This document shows positions 30,371-45,300 of a DNA stretch of 64,000 bases, one piece after another. This stretch comes from Xanthostigma xanthostigma. Taxonomy: Eukaryota > Arthropoda > Insecta > Raphidioptera > Raphidiidae. The notes beneath the pieces are model-generated. The model worked only from the letters and a program-made list of their open reading frames with translations. It searched no databases and was not told the origin of the DNA. The stretch spans positions 24,100,501 through 24,164,500 of the forward strand of contig OY754470.1 of assembly GCA_963575645.1 (NCBI GenBank), in the 5' to 3' direction. The position numbers were made by a program, and so were the translations under genes. Within the stretch, counting starts at the first letter, position 1, and every line of letters begins with the position of its first letter.

Positions 30371-33300
30371 TCAGATGTGCACCGTTAACGGGACGTCAGT
30401 TTCCTTGCCGTCTGTGGCGTGTCCTTGAGTGTGAAAATCAAGTGGGCTTTTACTTGTGTCGCTAACATCATCTGGTGCCGGTCCCCAGAGCTTTGACGGA
30501 TGAAATAATGCTGAACCTCCCTGAAATGTGACAAGTAATAAGTATATATTATATGCTATATAGTTTCTATAAATATTATTTCTTTTAAAGTGATTGTTTT
30601 AATTAAGATTTTATATAAGAGGTGAAACGGATAACTTTTTTGCCGGATACCGAATATTCGGCCAAAATTGTACCGGATAGCTGGATATCCGGCCGAACAT
30701 AGGCGATTGGCGCATCGTTACTAGAGCTGTAACAAACCGTATGTATTCGTTACTGAGTAACGGGTACATCGTCTGACTCGAAGTAACGAATCGTTACTTA
30801 CAAATTCATTTCGTTACTCGCATCTTTCGCATCCATGTCAGTTCGACTCGTTTGATGCGGTTATACGTTATACGAACGAAGTCATACCGTATCACGTATG
30901 CGACGCGCCTCGATGCGATGGTTCATGCTTGATGCTGTTAGTACACGATTGTATGTCGTATGAAAAGTAACGAGTAACGTAACGATACGAAAGTAACGGG
31001 TACTGGTTAAGTAACGAATACATACGGGTGAACAATTTCTCGTTACTTTTACAGCTCTAATCGTTACACGACCGAACCTTCGTAGATGGCGCACAAACGA
31101 TCGGGGGGGGGGGCTCGACCCATTTTCAGCTTTCGTGGTAATTAATGAATATCCCATTATCTTATCATATTTTAAATAATAAACTAAAAATATAATATTA
31201 GGTATTTGTTAAACGTCTGTGTAAGAATTATATTTAAACTAGTTTGTAAATGAGCCATGGAAAAAATTACTCCATCAAATATTTTGTATAAAATGTTTGT
31301 TTTGATTGCTTTTTTAGAATGAATAACGTATTTAAAAAATACGAATTAAAACTTACCGGTTTTCTCAAGATAACTCGATATATTGCAAAAATGGGTAATG
31401 GGATTATGGTAGCTACACTAATTAGAATTCCCATAGTGTCAGCCCATATTGGAAAATAGAAATTTCCAAATCTTGCCGGAGAATATTGGACCATAGTAAA
31501 CGTACAGATTGCCTAAAAATCCATTAAATAAATTATTGCTGATGTCAAAAGATTAACATTCTATTTTTTTCATCTAATCCATCATAAATCATAATAGAAA
31601 CAATATAATTGAGAAAAACAGCCAAATCCTCTGATAGTACAAGAGCTATCAAACATTTTTAGGTGGGTGTTTGAGGCATCGTAAAAATTTGTGCAACACT
31701 TCTTTTGCAATGTCTGAACACAAAATCTCAGACCTGTCTAAAGGGTAGTGAGATCTAGACGACCATTGAATTTTTTACTTTGCGAAATTTTATTTGCAAA
31801 AAATATCCTTGAGACGTTTTGAAATTTGTAATACTTTCAAATTTAGTAGGTACACTTCAACATACAGTTTTGAAACCACCTGGCAAACATTTAGACCTGA
31901 CTAAGTAATCTGGTTTACTTATTTTTTATTTTATTAAATACTAAATTTGAAGACACTAAATTTTAAAAATGTACTTTTTTTTGCATATAAAATTTCACAA
32001 AGTTAAAAATTCAAGGCTTGGCTAGGTCTCACTACCCTTCAAGCAGGTCTTCAATTTTGTCATCACGCATTACAAAAGAAGTGTTACACAAATTTTCACG
32101 GAGCTTCAAATACCTACTCACAATTGTTTGATAATTCTCCTACTATAAGAAGATCAGGTAGGTACACACAGAACTTTCTATCAGAACTATAAAATATATT
32201 AGTACGTTCACAAAGAATTGTCTTTAAAAGCAGTAATGCTCATAATGAAAGCAAGCGAAACTCAACAAACACCGGATATAAATACTATCTTCTTATAACT
32301 TACGATGAGGATGATCGGAGCTATGACACTCCAAACAATCCACCAATAGTTTCGAACGAATACTCCAAGTTTCATCTGCATGTCCTCGATGTTGTCCAGG
32401 AATCGCGAACATCCGTACACCCACGCTACACAAGCGATCTCAGCCAATCCAATCAACATGATGGCCCACGATGCGGTGTTGGAATCCATCAATGTAAACA
32501 AAAGCACACCACCTTCGAAACACATCGGGATGCCAGCCAAAAAACACAGGGTACACGTAAATAGAGTCACCTGTAAGAAATTATCAAAAATACTTTTCTA
32601 AACTGTTTCTCAAAAGAAAATATATTAGAAAATAGAAATAAGTAACGGAGAAACGACTTTATCCACAATAACTGTCAGCAATTGAGGAGCAACCATGCAA
32701 AACCCGATAAATTCATTTTTTTGGTTTTTGAATTATAGGTATATATCAATATTCTAATTAATATTTTTCAATAAATAAAATTATCGACCAATTTTTCAGA
32801 CAATATATTAACAAAAAATATATAAATTAATACATTAACGTTTCGATCCGGATTTGGATATTCTTCAAAACTGATCTAAAAATATAAATTTTATTTATTT
32901 TATTATTTATTATTTTTTATATTTTTAGATCAGTTCTGAAGAAGATCCAAATCCGGATCAAAACGTTAATGTAATAATTTATATATTTTTTTGTTAATAT
33001 ATTGTCTGCAAAATTGGTCGATAATTTTATTTATTGAAGAGTTATAATCAGACGTTAATCAAAGTTTTGTATAATTAATATTGTTGAGCTTTATCGATCT
33101 GTGTATTCAGAATGAAGCAAAACCCGATTAATTCAAGAACCATACAAGTTAAAAGAAAAAAATCGTTTTGTTTTTATTACGTAGGTACTGCTATAATTTT
33201 GTTGATAATTTATTGTTTATGATTTTTTTAAATTAAAAAAAATTAAGAATTTTTTATATAGGTACTGTTTTTATTTTGAAAATTGTACTTTTTATTCTTT

Positions 33301-36300
33301 TTATTGGGTGTTATCATATTAATGAACTCTTTATGAAATACTTATACTTATATTTTATTTGCGACAAAAACCCCGATAAAATTCTGGTTTCTTGCAAAAC
33401 CTGATAAATCCAAATATAAATGTGTGTGTGTGTTTTTTTAATATAATCACTATTTTATCTAAATTTGGTAAATTTATCTATGACCTATATGCCAGTGATT
33501 CATAAAATAAAATTTGATAATTATCTAAAGGATTCTGTGTGACAGATTTTCGAGATTTACTAACTAGTAAAACTGGATGTATCGAGTTTTGCATGGTTGC
33601 TCCTCAATTATTCATGACATCATCAAGAAATATTGATAAAAATATTTAACAAAATTAAGATTGCATTCCTTTAAATCTTCTCATTTTTCATAAATAACTT
33701 CTTGTACCTTGACTCTATGTTCTCTAAGCATTGGCCATTTATCAATAGCAGCCGTGTTCATGGCTTCAACTCCAGCCAACTGACTCCCGATTCCCAACAC
33801 AAATAGCATGAAGAAGAAAAGAATCGCCCACAATTGAGGAAGCGGCATTCCTAACAGCGCTTCCGGATATGCTACAAATGCCAATCCAGGTCCCGAATCA
33901 ACCACTTGATCTATTGGAACCTCCATATTTTTAGCCATGAATCCCAATATAGCAAATATCGAAAATCCGGCAAACAGAGATGTGAATCCGTTTGTCGCCG
34001 AAACAATGACCGCATCGCGCATACAATTGTTATCGAAACGACTGTAGGAGGCCAAAGTGACCAAAGATCCACAGCCAATTCCAAACGCGTAAAAAATTTG
34101 CGACGCCGCGTCACCCCAAACACTAGCTTCCGTTAATTTGTTCCAGTCAGGACTTATATAAAACTTGATTCCACTGCTGGCTCCTTCCAATGTTACGCCT
34201 CTTATGAACAGTGCTATGAGTACGACATACGGAAATAGAGCTGTGAAGTATACTGCCTTACCGGCTGATTGAACACCCTTGAGGACACAGAAAAATGCTA
34301 TTATCCACGCCAGTAGCAGACACAACACCAACTGCCATCGTAGTGAGCCAAAATTGTACCAGTCTACGCCTTCTTTTAAACCTAAAACGTACCCTGTAGA
34401 GGAAAAAAATTGTTATTGACTTTAATCAGTTTAGATGAACCATAGTACTAATTTTAACGTGAACAGAAACAGACTTCTTTGACATCTCTTAGATCACTAT
34501 TAGCTATCTAATATTTCAAATATCCGCCCGTTCATTCATTCACATAATGATTGAATTCGTATAAAAAAAACTCTTATTTTAGCATCACGGTTCCTCTATG
34601 AGCGCTGCAGAGCTGCAGAACAACTAAAATTTTAGGTACTTCATAATTTTAGAATGAATTATATTTTCCATATTTAGGAAATAGTGCAAATAGTTACACA
34701 GTCAATGCTAAGCGACTGGCAGACCACAAAGCTCGTGTATGTTCTGTGTGGCAGACTTTCTTGCATTCAGGCGCTGTTCTACGCTCCGTAGCAGCACATG
34801 AAACGTCATCATGAGATACCCCAGGTGTACACGTGCGATTCTTAACCCACAAGTTATAGCGTGTTATTTAGAACAGCTTGGAGCTGCATTTCTCGTCAGC
34901 ACATAAGTACAAATAAGTATATGTCACCGTCAGAAGTGTTCACTAAATCTATCTCATTCAGTCACTTGTGACTGCTTTGACCAAGCGATACATATTATGT
35001 CGTACATACACATACATGACACGCGGCTTATGGCAGTAGTGACTAGTGTTACAGTGTGTATGATAGTTTCGTGTCAACAGTGTTTGAAAAAGTTATTAAT
35101 TAAAACATGATAAACGTGGATACGATTCATAATTTAATTAACCCTTCCCCCCTCATTCCTAACCTTAGGAGGTACCTCTCGTTGACCCTACAGAACACAC
35201 TTTTAAAATGTTCAAAGGCTACATCTTAATATCAAGTGTCATTCAAAATGGTAGCTAAACACACCTGTATAATATTCTTCTGAAGCCAAAATCCTGTTTA
35301 TAACTTTACTCAAAGGAACAATTTCATTTATAGTTGCATTTAAACAGGTCTTCCCTAATTCAAGATCATATGTATAACCCTCGTCCTCACATATGTCTCC
35401 CATTTTAGTACAGCTGAAGTTATAAAACACATAGATTTCTGATGAATTCGACTGCGATTGACATTCTTGATCTTTTACATTACTGTAACAACCTGAAAAA
35501 AACATTAATTTAATCAAACTATAAGCTCTGTAGTTTATATACCCTGATGACATTATTAGAGACAACTTTTTTTTAAGCACAAAATGTATCTCTTCCCCCG
35601 TTGTTATTTTTTAACATTACTTAAGAAACAGTGAAATTTTAACAGCTTTTGCGGGAACTGAAAATTGTAAATAAGTAATTTTTTGGAACTCTTTTTAATT
35701 AACATAACGTCACATATCATCGTAATGTAACCTATTACGACACTATAGGTATACAATCTACTAAATATGGTGCCCAGATTCCACCTTTCAGAATCACACA
35801 TCCGCAAGAAGTGGCAAAAAATATCACAGATTCAGAGGGAAGTCTCTAAATAAGGTTGCGTTTGAAAGCCTCCAAATATGGCTCACGGAATTACATCCAT
35901 ATTAATTCACTAAAGAATATTTTTTTCTTATTTTGGCTACCCTGTTTGCACGTACATTTTTTTCTGCAAAAGACAAAAAAATCGTATGTCTTTTATCGCC
36001 ACGTGAGAATTTTCAATTTATTGTGACTGCCGCTATAAAACTCAACTCTTGAATTCCCGTGGTTTATTGTAATGAAATAATGAATATTCGCCTTCGCGAA
36101 TATTCGCATATTTTTTTGCATTTGCATTCGTTAAACTCATGCAATTATAAATATCAGAAAAAAAAGATTTTTTGTAATATTATTTTCCATTTAAAGTCCG
36201 TAATATTTACTTTAAATAATTATGAATAACGGGAATGCGGACACATAGGTATAATTGCACATACCGCTAAACTAGCGGTATGTGCTTTATTATCGCTTTG

Positions 36301-39300
36301 TGCATCAGAGCTGACTTTCGTTCAGATAAGAAGTTATATCTAAGTTAATTTCACACGAAATCCATTCAAAATGAAACTTTTTGAAAAGAGGAGATTCTGA
36401 TCTATAAAACAGAACCATTTTTAAATCAATTCGAGTTCATAAATACTATTAAAATTGTAATTGAAAATCACAAACAGCAGTTGTCGGTTGGTCTGTACGT
36501 ATGTACGTACGTACGTACGTACGTACGTACGTATGTACGTACGTCACGACTCTACAGATCGCAATTTTGGTCGGATCCCCTTGGGTTATATTTTATTCAC
36601 TTTGTTTACTATCAGACCAGAACCCTATTTAAATTCACTAAAATGTGTTCAGTAGTTTAATTTTTATAAACAGTTTTTTTTTTATTATTTTTGACAGCTA
36701 ATTAAAATAAAAAAACAAAAAACATAATAAATATACTCAATTAATGTAGTATGATACGTAAAATAACTGCTACACTTCTATACCATAATAACAAAGGCGT
36801 TGTACGGCATCGGTGTGGCCGAACGGTTAAAGCGTAAGTCCTGTAATCCCAAGGTGCCGGGTTCGATTCCCGCTGACATAAGAATTTTTTTTTTTTTTAT
36901 ATTCCCATTTATTCCACTTAATTCCACTTAATATTTATATATTATATATAATATATTTCTCATATATTTTTTTTATTATTATTTTTTTTTTTTATTTTAT
37001 TTTTTTCATTTTAATTTTTTAATTGTTTTTTTTAATCTATTGCACATACCGCTAGTGTAGCGGTGGGATATTCTTGAAAAATAGTGTTTTGGGATATTGT
37101 GTCTATAAAATGCGTTCTTCGATAAACTAGAAAGTCAATAAACTAGGACAAGAAACTCAAAAAATCGGGATTTTTGAGAGCAAAACCCGTGCATAATTGC
37201 TAAAAAAAATTTCTTATTTTACTAATGTTTCTCGTATACTTTTATTTTTTTTTTATTTGTTTTAATCTATTTTCTCAATTTTTTTCATTATAATATAATG
37301 TACAGTGGAAAACTTGCGGGATGTGCACTTTTGGTTTTGCCAACTATTATTTTCTTTTTATTGCTTACGTTTCATCAAAAATATTGACTTTGTCAAAGCT
37401 CAAAAAACAATTTTAGAATTTTTTGTTTAATTTTGACCTAATAAAAAATTTAAGAGATTTTTTCTAAAGTGAAAGATAAATTATAATTTTTATGTTAAAC
37501 TTTATTTTCTAATTTAAAAATTGTTTTTTGAGCTTTCACAAAGTCAATATTTTTTATGAAACTTAAGCAATAAAAAGAAAAGAATTATACCTATGTGTCC
37601 GCATTCCCGTTATTCATATTTTTTTTTAATGTGTAAATAATAATATTAAGTAATATACAGAATGATTTTTAAAAGTTGATTCTTTTTTTAACAGCGTGTA
37701 GAAATCAATTAGACGAACAAACATTTCAAGTAGCTTTTTCATAAAAACTCTAAAATGAAAGAGGAACGGGCTTTCAAAGTTTTATCAAAATTTGAGGTCA
37801 GTCCTGGCGTTATGTTATGTTACTATGGAAATATGTTATGTCATTATCAATTATTATTCACAGAAAATTGTTCGAAGTTGTCCCCGTTTTGTTGGACAAA
37901 AAGAAGCGTGCGTCATAGCCATGCTTCAGTTCATGCTTGTAGTAGCGATAAGGCCCATCCGCGAATTATTTGGGATGCATTTCCGATCCGTGTTATCATT
38001 TCTGCGCGTTTGTAAACCAGGCTTTTGAATTAATTAAGTAAAATTAAAAAAAATAATTAAACTTTGAACGGCTGTTTCCCTCTTATGTTTGAGTTTTGAT
38101 AAAAAAAATTACTTAAAATATGTGTTCGTCTATTTGATTTCTACTCGCTGTTAAAAAAGACGAATCAACTTAAACATCATTCTGTATATGTACATATACG
38201 AGTATAAACGGACAATTCCCAAAAATGGTGCCAAAATATCCAGGAGGCAATGAACTTTCGGTGTGAGCCCTAGGTCCCGCCATCCAACCGACGCTAAAAG
38301 TGTATATGTCACGTGGCATACAAACTAATAAGTAAAAATCTACGTACTTTTCGTATTATAAAAATTATCACAAGACGACCATCCAAGAGTTGAACTGAAC
38401 GATGCAAACACGTAAAATATAGTCCAGGCTATGATCACCATGTAATAAATGGTGATAAAAGTAATTACTACCAATGTGCAATAGCCAAGGCCGTGAAAAA
38501 TCGGCGCCATACGTTCGAACGCCTCGTTTGGTCCGAGCCTCGAATACTGACCCACTACCATCTCCAAGAAGAATATCGGAAGTCCCAGAGTGAAGATCAT
38601 CAAGATATACGGCAATAGAAAAGCACCTGCAAAGACGATACATCAATATTAGAGATGAAACGAATAGCTGTTGTGCCGGATACCGGATACCGAATATTCG
38701 GTCAACCTTGTAGCCGAATATGCGGCCGAACATAGTCGATTGGCGAACCTTCGTAGGTGGCGCACGAACGATCGAGTGGAGTCGGGCCTTTTCGTTCAGA
38801 AGATGTTTGGGGAATTCTTTAGAAAAACAATTACGGAGTCGTGTCGATGCGACGGCGTTTTTTTTGCGCAGTGAAGAGAAGAAGGCATTTGGGGAGAATT
38901 CTTCAAAAAACAATTACGGGGTCGTGTCGATGCGTAAGCGTTTTTTTTTGTGCAGTAAAAAGGGAAGGGCGTTTGGGGGAATTCTTTAAAAAAACAATTA
39001 CGGGGTCGTGTGTACAAAGTGAGATAGTAATACAGTAATTCTACACCAGTTGCTGTGACGTGTATATGTGATTTCTGAGTGGTTAGATTAAAAAAATGAC
39101 AGTGAAAGACGTAAAGTAGTTCCATTTTTTTACGTATTTTTGAGGAAATTTGAGAATAATCTGCAGTTTTTTTGCTGCACAAAATTGAATATTTTGCTTA
39201 CCCTCCGGGTGCTTACCAAAATGTTATTTAACATGTGTCACTCATTGCAGCTTATATATTTAATCAGCTGTACAAATATTTTTACAGCTGTCCAGAATGG

Positions 39301-42300
39301 CATAAATTGCGGACTGATTTAGAAATGTTTGCTAACCATGAGTTGCTGACTAATCACATTTTCCTGCTCATAAAAACGTGAATACTTGGCTATAACCCAT
39401 TAAATAACACCCGAATATTATTACCGAAACGCCGATTCTATGGTCCGTGTATATGCGATATGGAAAATATAACTTGGATTTTATTGACCACACGGTACTC
39501 ATAACAAACCATAGGCAGCGTAAATGCAGTTTTAACATATTGTTTAGAACCGCCTATTTCTAGTCAGTTATCTCTAGGTATTATAATGTATTTTAACTGT
39601 AGAAAACGCTTTGCTAGTTTGTTTCAGAACTATTGTACTTTAACTTTCAACATTAATTTGTTTCTGCAAACATGACGTATAGTTTCTGGTGCATCATTAT
39701 TTATACAAACACTTTAATATAAATGAAATAACCTACTTAAATTTACATTCTGTGAAGGAGATGCATGTATAAATGCCTTTGTTATCGTTTCTAAAGCGCG
39801 CGGGACTCTATTTGAATATTTTTTTAAAGTTCCGTACATTCGATGAAAAAACGGAACCTTTATAGGATCAGTATCGTTTCTGTCCGTCTCTCATCGCTGA
39901 TATTTTCCGGATTTACTGAACGAAGAAAATTAAAATTTGACACATAATATAATAGAGTTAGATGACCCAATCACGGACGTATAACGTAAATAAACGAAAT
40001 CCGACATTAGGGTTTAGTTTTGGGGGGAAAATTGCATCATGTGACAATCTGATGAAAAACCTCGTTATGGAAAATACAAATATATTTAGAATGCATAGTT
40101 TAAAACTTATTAAAGAAAATATACGAAAATCAAGCATCCCCCTTCATTATTGCCGAAGCTACACATGTTTAAAATTTTGAAAAAATACTGAATATAGGGT
40201 CTCACTCATAGTTTACAGGAAAATCTAAACGAATATTCTGTCTTAAAATTCTGACGAAAAACGGAATTATACGAAGCCCTCTTCATGCGAGTTTGGCTCG
40301 TACTTGAACTTTTTTTTTTAGATAAATATAGCTTATTCCATATAGGTATGCGTATTTCAAGTGTAAGATATGGTATAGAATACCTATACCTAAGGGAAAT
40401 AATCTAAAGACGATTTCTAAAACTTGACTTTTACAAACAATATCTACATATTAACAGTCTTTATTAACCAAGATTATCCGTCCTGTTGCTTTAAGATCGA
40501 ACAAATTTATTTTTTCAACCAAACTTTCTTGTTTGTTTTTTCCTTTTTAGCATAATATACCATGCATTTTGTAACGATAAAATTGATTTGTTGAAAATCG
40601 ATTTTCAACCCTCAAAATCCACTTATCTCAATTCTGACACCCTATTGTACATCGAGTCCTTTCAAACGATACATCAATCGTCACGAAATCGGTCCAATAG
40701 TTTAGAAGGAGATAGTCGTACAAAAAAAACGGCTTGCCTATTAATATATAGATAGATAGATTGTCAATTACAGACGCTCAACACCTGAAGTCAGCAGCGT
40801 CTCTGTGTGTATTAGAGAATCTGCCAGTCGGCATATGAGCTCGCGCTCCTGGAAATGCTAACTACACTGTAATCTTACCCCTAAGAGTTAATAACCAGGA
40901 GAACTTTCTTAGACGCAATGATCTTGGCTATAATCTGCAATAACCTGATCTAATTGAGAATTACTCAAGAAATAATAAGTTCATAGCCAATTCAATTTAG
41001 CAGTAAGGAATTTCTAAACATGCCTCATAATTTATGCATTGTTTTGCGAAAAACGTGAGTGCGTTCGGCGTGACACCTAAGAGGTAGCTCTTTAATCATT
41101 TATTTTTTTACAGCTACATACGTATAACTATAGTGTTTTGTTATTAATCGATTTCCTTTCAACTGTTTAAACTCAAGCCGCGTATTTGCTTTCAAACACA
41201 GTGGGACTGCGCGCGCCAGTGAAATATTATTGTTTTGTTTTAGTTCTAACGATACAAACTTTTGATGGATAATTATTTCACTCGGTAGCTAGGTCGGAAT
41301 ATTGTGTGGCAACCGACCTTTTGTTAACAATTCGTTGACACAGTATGGTACAAAATTAACTGATTTTTGAAATATAAACACACACAAGAAAGCAATTTTT
41401 GCCACATTTTTGGAAAATAAACTAATGCATCAGCTTAATTGATAATGAAATTACATCTTTATTTTCAGATTTAATAAAATAATACGAAGACTGGTTTGTT
41501 CAGAATGTTTTTTTTTCTTTTCTTAAATGTTTCATAAATATTTTCTAGCTTTCATCATCGCCTACGTAAAAATACTACAAAAAGTACATTCAACCGAAGA
41601 TGTACCTTCAAAAATAACAAAATTAACTAAAGCTATACAAAAGGCTGCTGCACACGAGGCTGGTTTTGCGTCTATTAAAGATTCATTTTTTTATTTTAGT
41701 GCTAGAATCCAAGCACTTCGTACGAAGCGAGTTTTGTACCTGGTTTTGTAGGTGGTTTTGGTGCGTGCGCAGTGACAGTTCGAATGTCAACAAAAGTGGG
41801 TGTTCTTTGTCTCTGAACAGAACACACACCATAACGCCTTGTTTGTTTATAACGTTTGCCCATCCCACACACGCGGCTCTTTTCTGAACGGTTATTGTTA
41901 AAAACCAGCGCAGAAATAAGCACGAAAAATAATACCGGTTCTTATTTTTTTAAATTGGTTTACAACCACGCACGCGAGCCCGCAGAGCGTTATTTCCGTC
42001 CTCGCAGCCAACACGGCAACTAGCACAAGTGCCAGCAGCTTGTGATTCCAGCTGCCTTAACCTTTGGCTACCCTATAGGTATAGATATTATGAACCCTTC
42101 GTCCGTATGAAATCGTTTCCTCTAATTAATTCATTATATTTTAATATGCTACTCGAGACCGTTTTGATAAGAACTTTCAGTTTCAGACAATTAAGTTTTT
42201 CTAAGAAAAATTACGTGTTCAATTGGTATTTTTTACAAGTATGGTGTGGGCAAAACTGGTTCGCAAAATTAATTTGCGTACTTAGACAGTAATTAATAAA

Positions 42301-45300
42301 AACATATCAACGTTCAATGAAATGTTATTGGAACTATATCAAAATACAAAGTCTCATCATTATATCGTATTATTATTGGAAAAAATATTTTTTTTGTAAA
42401 GTTTACCGATTGAAACACAATCTATTTGTATTCTTAATGTTAATAAATTGAAACATTTTCCGTAATCTAAACACCGACACCAAAAAATATCGTCTATAAT
42501 GTCTATATCATTTAATTAATTTACCTATTAGATCAACTGATAAAATCTGAATTCACAATGGCTTTGTTTTGACAATGTAAATTATTTTATATCATATAAA
42601 AGATATTGACCCTAGATTGAGTCATTTTAGACAAGGTATAATAAATTGAATTTTATGTTCCATAAAAGTATATTATAAGATGACATTGTATTAATTATGT
42701 AATTGACCTTGTTTATCTTATTTTACAAAGAATGAATAAATCAGTTCTTTTACAGACACGCGTCTATCACTACGTTATGTAATTCTATAATCCTGCAGTT
42801 ATGTTCGTTTTTGTGTGTTTAATCGCCTAATTATTTGTGACTTAAATATAAAAAATAAAGGTGTTGAAATAAAAGTGTTGCAGATAGAAATTTATAAAAG
42901 AGTGATACAAAAAAATGTTCGCAAATTTCAGGTAATAAAGTTCAGAGCATAATAAAATGAAAAATTTTTTACTTGACATTCAAATGTTAGAAGTATGCTA
43001 CAGTATGGTTAGATATGAACGATATTATATAATATCTATGGAGTTACTTTATATAGCAGATATTTTTTTATAAGCAACTATTTATAGTAGCGTTGGAATT
43101 TCTGATTCGCTCTTGAAATTATTCATTCATTTTAATTTTCGACAATATATAATCTGAAAGATTTTAAAAATGTAGCTACCTACAGATATAACATTTAGTC
43201 GAGATATATCATTTATCAACAAATTTATATAGGGTGACCGGTAATCGCTCACATTCATCTCGGGAGAAGAAACTATGACTAATTTGGAATGATTTCCCTC
43301 TATCACTTTGAGGTCGGAATGCGTATTTTTTTTATGATGATACTTCTGTGAATACTTTTTATTTTATTTTTTTTTAATTTATTGTAAGTTGTAACACATA
43401 AAAATCTAATGGTAAATTTCGTGGCTTTTAGCTTTAGGAAGGTTGGCCAATTAGTAAGCTATCAGATCATGGAATAATTCATTCCAAAGAGTGAGAATAT
43501 ATTTTTTTTAATTTTTAACTCCTAAAATTTGGATTTTTGAAAAAAGAAAAAAAAAGAAAACCGAAGTAGATTTTCTCAAAAATGACGCAAGTGATAGAGT
43601 TAAAAATCATTCCAAATTAGTCATAGTTTCTTCTCCCGAGAGGAATACAAGCAAATATCAGTCATTCTGTATATAGCTTATAAACCAGCGTTTCTCATTA
43701 TTTCTTCTACCGAAACACACACGTGATTCACTTAATAAAAAACGAATTATTCACGATATATACCAATAGTTTGAGAAATACATGTCTTAAAACACTCCCG
43801 GTATAATTTGATGTACAACAATATAAATAAAACAAACCTCCTCCATTTCTATAACAGAGATATGGAAACCTCCAGACGTTGCCAAGTCCCACAGCGTATC
43901 CCACACAGGATAGGATGAACTCCAGAGGTCGATCCCAGGTCGCTCTATCGGGTAAGTTGGCACTTTCTACGCTTGCAACCTCGATTTCCTGTACATATTC
44001 ATAGTTTAAATATTTTTTATTGTACATGACAAAATTATAGGAAAAAAATTATTTCTATAATTTCCTGAAAATTAATCGATATTTTCATTTTTCTAATCTT
44101 TTCTTTTCACAATTTGCAAATCATTTCACTAAATAGGTTGATTTTATAATCGTGATTATTACTTTGGAACTTGACTGTATCTACTCTTAAATAATAATTT
44201 CAATTATTGTAAAGATAAAAAATATAGGTACAGCATTGAAGATCTTGGTAACTTGCTCAATTATTAATAAGTACTTGTAATGAAGTCGAGCCATAGTAAA
44301 TAGGAGATTGTTGCCTATTTTATTATCTTTACAATAATTTTAGAATATTAATTCACAATTTTAGTTATATTTAATTCAATATACAAACTTAGTATCGCTG
44401 CATATTATTATAAAACTCTGAAAAAATTCAACTAATAATAATTGCTCATGGTAAAAAATACATGGCATTTATAAAAAAACATAGTAAGATAAATAAAACT
44501 TAATTTTAATACAGTCAGGAAAACTGTGGCACGCAGTATTGATGTAACGAATATTGGCATATTTTTCGACCTTCGCATTCGCTACTTTTTATTAGGAGAG
44601 TTTTTTCTTACTCCTTTTTTAAAAAATACCTTAGTATGTAAATTTTTTCGCTAGGGTAATGCAATTATATCTTTTATCAGCCTGTAATTTAACATTAGGT
44701 AATACAGTTTTAGACTTATAGTTTTAATAATTATCAACCTAGTACCCAGAACTACTACAAATGTGTGCGTTCGACTTGCGCGGTCAATCAGCTGTCAATT
44801 TTTAAAATTGGACAAGTGACGCCAGATTTTAAAACTGAATTCGCATTCGTTAATATCTAAAATTTAACATTGGTTAACATCACTAGCATGCAGTACATGC
44901 ATGTTGAACAACTAGGTGTAAGTCCATGTTGACACTTAATAGTTGAAAATAATTGGTAGCATATTGTACGTGACAGTTTCTGGTATCTTTGATAGAGCCG
45001 TTAAAGTAGACAATAGTTTTTCATTATTTTTGTGGATTGGTATTACTAAAGTTTTTTTAAACATATCTGGAAATTGTCCATTTTCAATAAACAAATTTGC
45101 TCAAAACACAATTTGATTCATAGCCGTATCACTGATTGATTTATACACGACTGCAGGTACGTCATCAAACAATCTGATAAAGTAAATAAAACGTGCTCTG
45201 AACCCATTTACTTTGCTGATAAGAACTGCCCTTGGTAATGCCAATTATCGTTTAGAATGTTTAGATAATAGAAATATCATTCATATAACATGTATAACCG

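Larger units (their letters stand above)
32755..33045. repeat. Palindromic repeat with hammerhead-like cores in both arms (SLC6 intron 5)
   Basis: Two arms of about 130 nt meet near 32905. The outer part (TTATCGACCAATTTTTC) is also found inside Helitron H1. The inner part (CATTAACGTTTCGATCCGG and its inverse) contains hammerhead-like cores described separately. Confidence 0.75.
36218..37622. repeat. Outer inverted repeat around a composite insertion (SLC6 intron 3)
   Basis: ATGAATAACGGGAATGCGGA followed by CACATAGGTATAATT at 36223-36257 is repeated inverted at about 37587-37620. Inside lie the tRNA-bearing repeat and a palindrome. This is either a TIR element used as a target or a larger foldback element. 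Confidence 0.6.

Noticed and set aside
36461-36655. Small ORF with repeated Tyr-Val-Arg-Thr
   Set aside because: It is a reading of the (ACGT)n microsatellite in repeat family G.
43728-44027. An alternative SLC6 start at the in-frame Met at 44027
   Set aside because: A good acceptor (TACAG at 43989-43993) lies between that Met and the conserved part, and a phase-compatible start exon is found at 55928-55954. It is not fully excluded.
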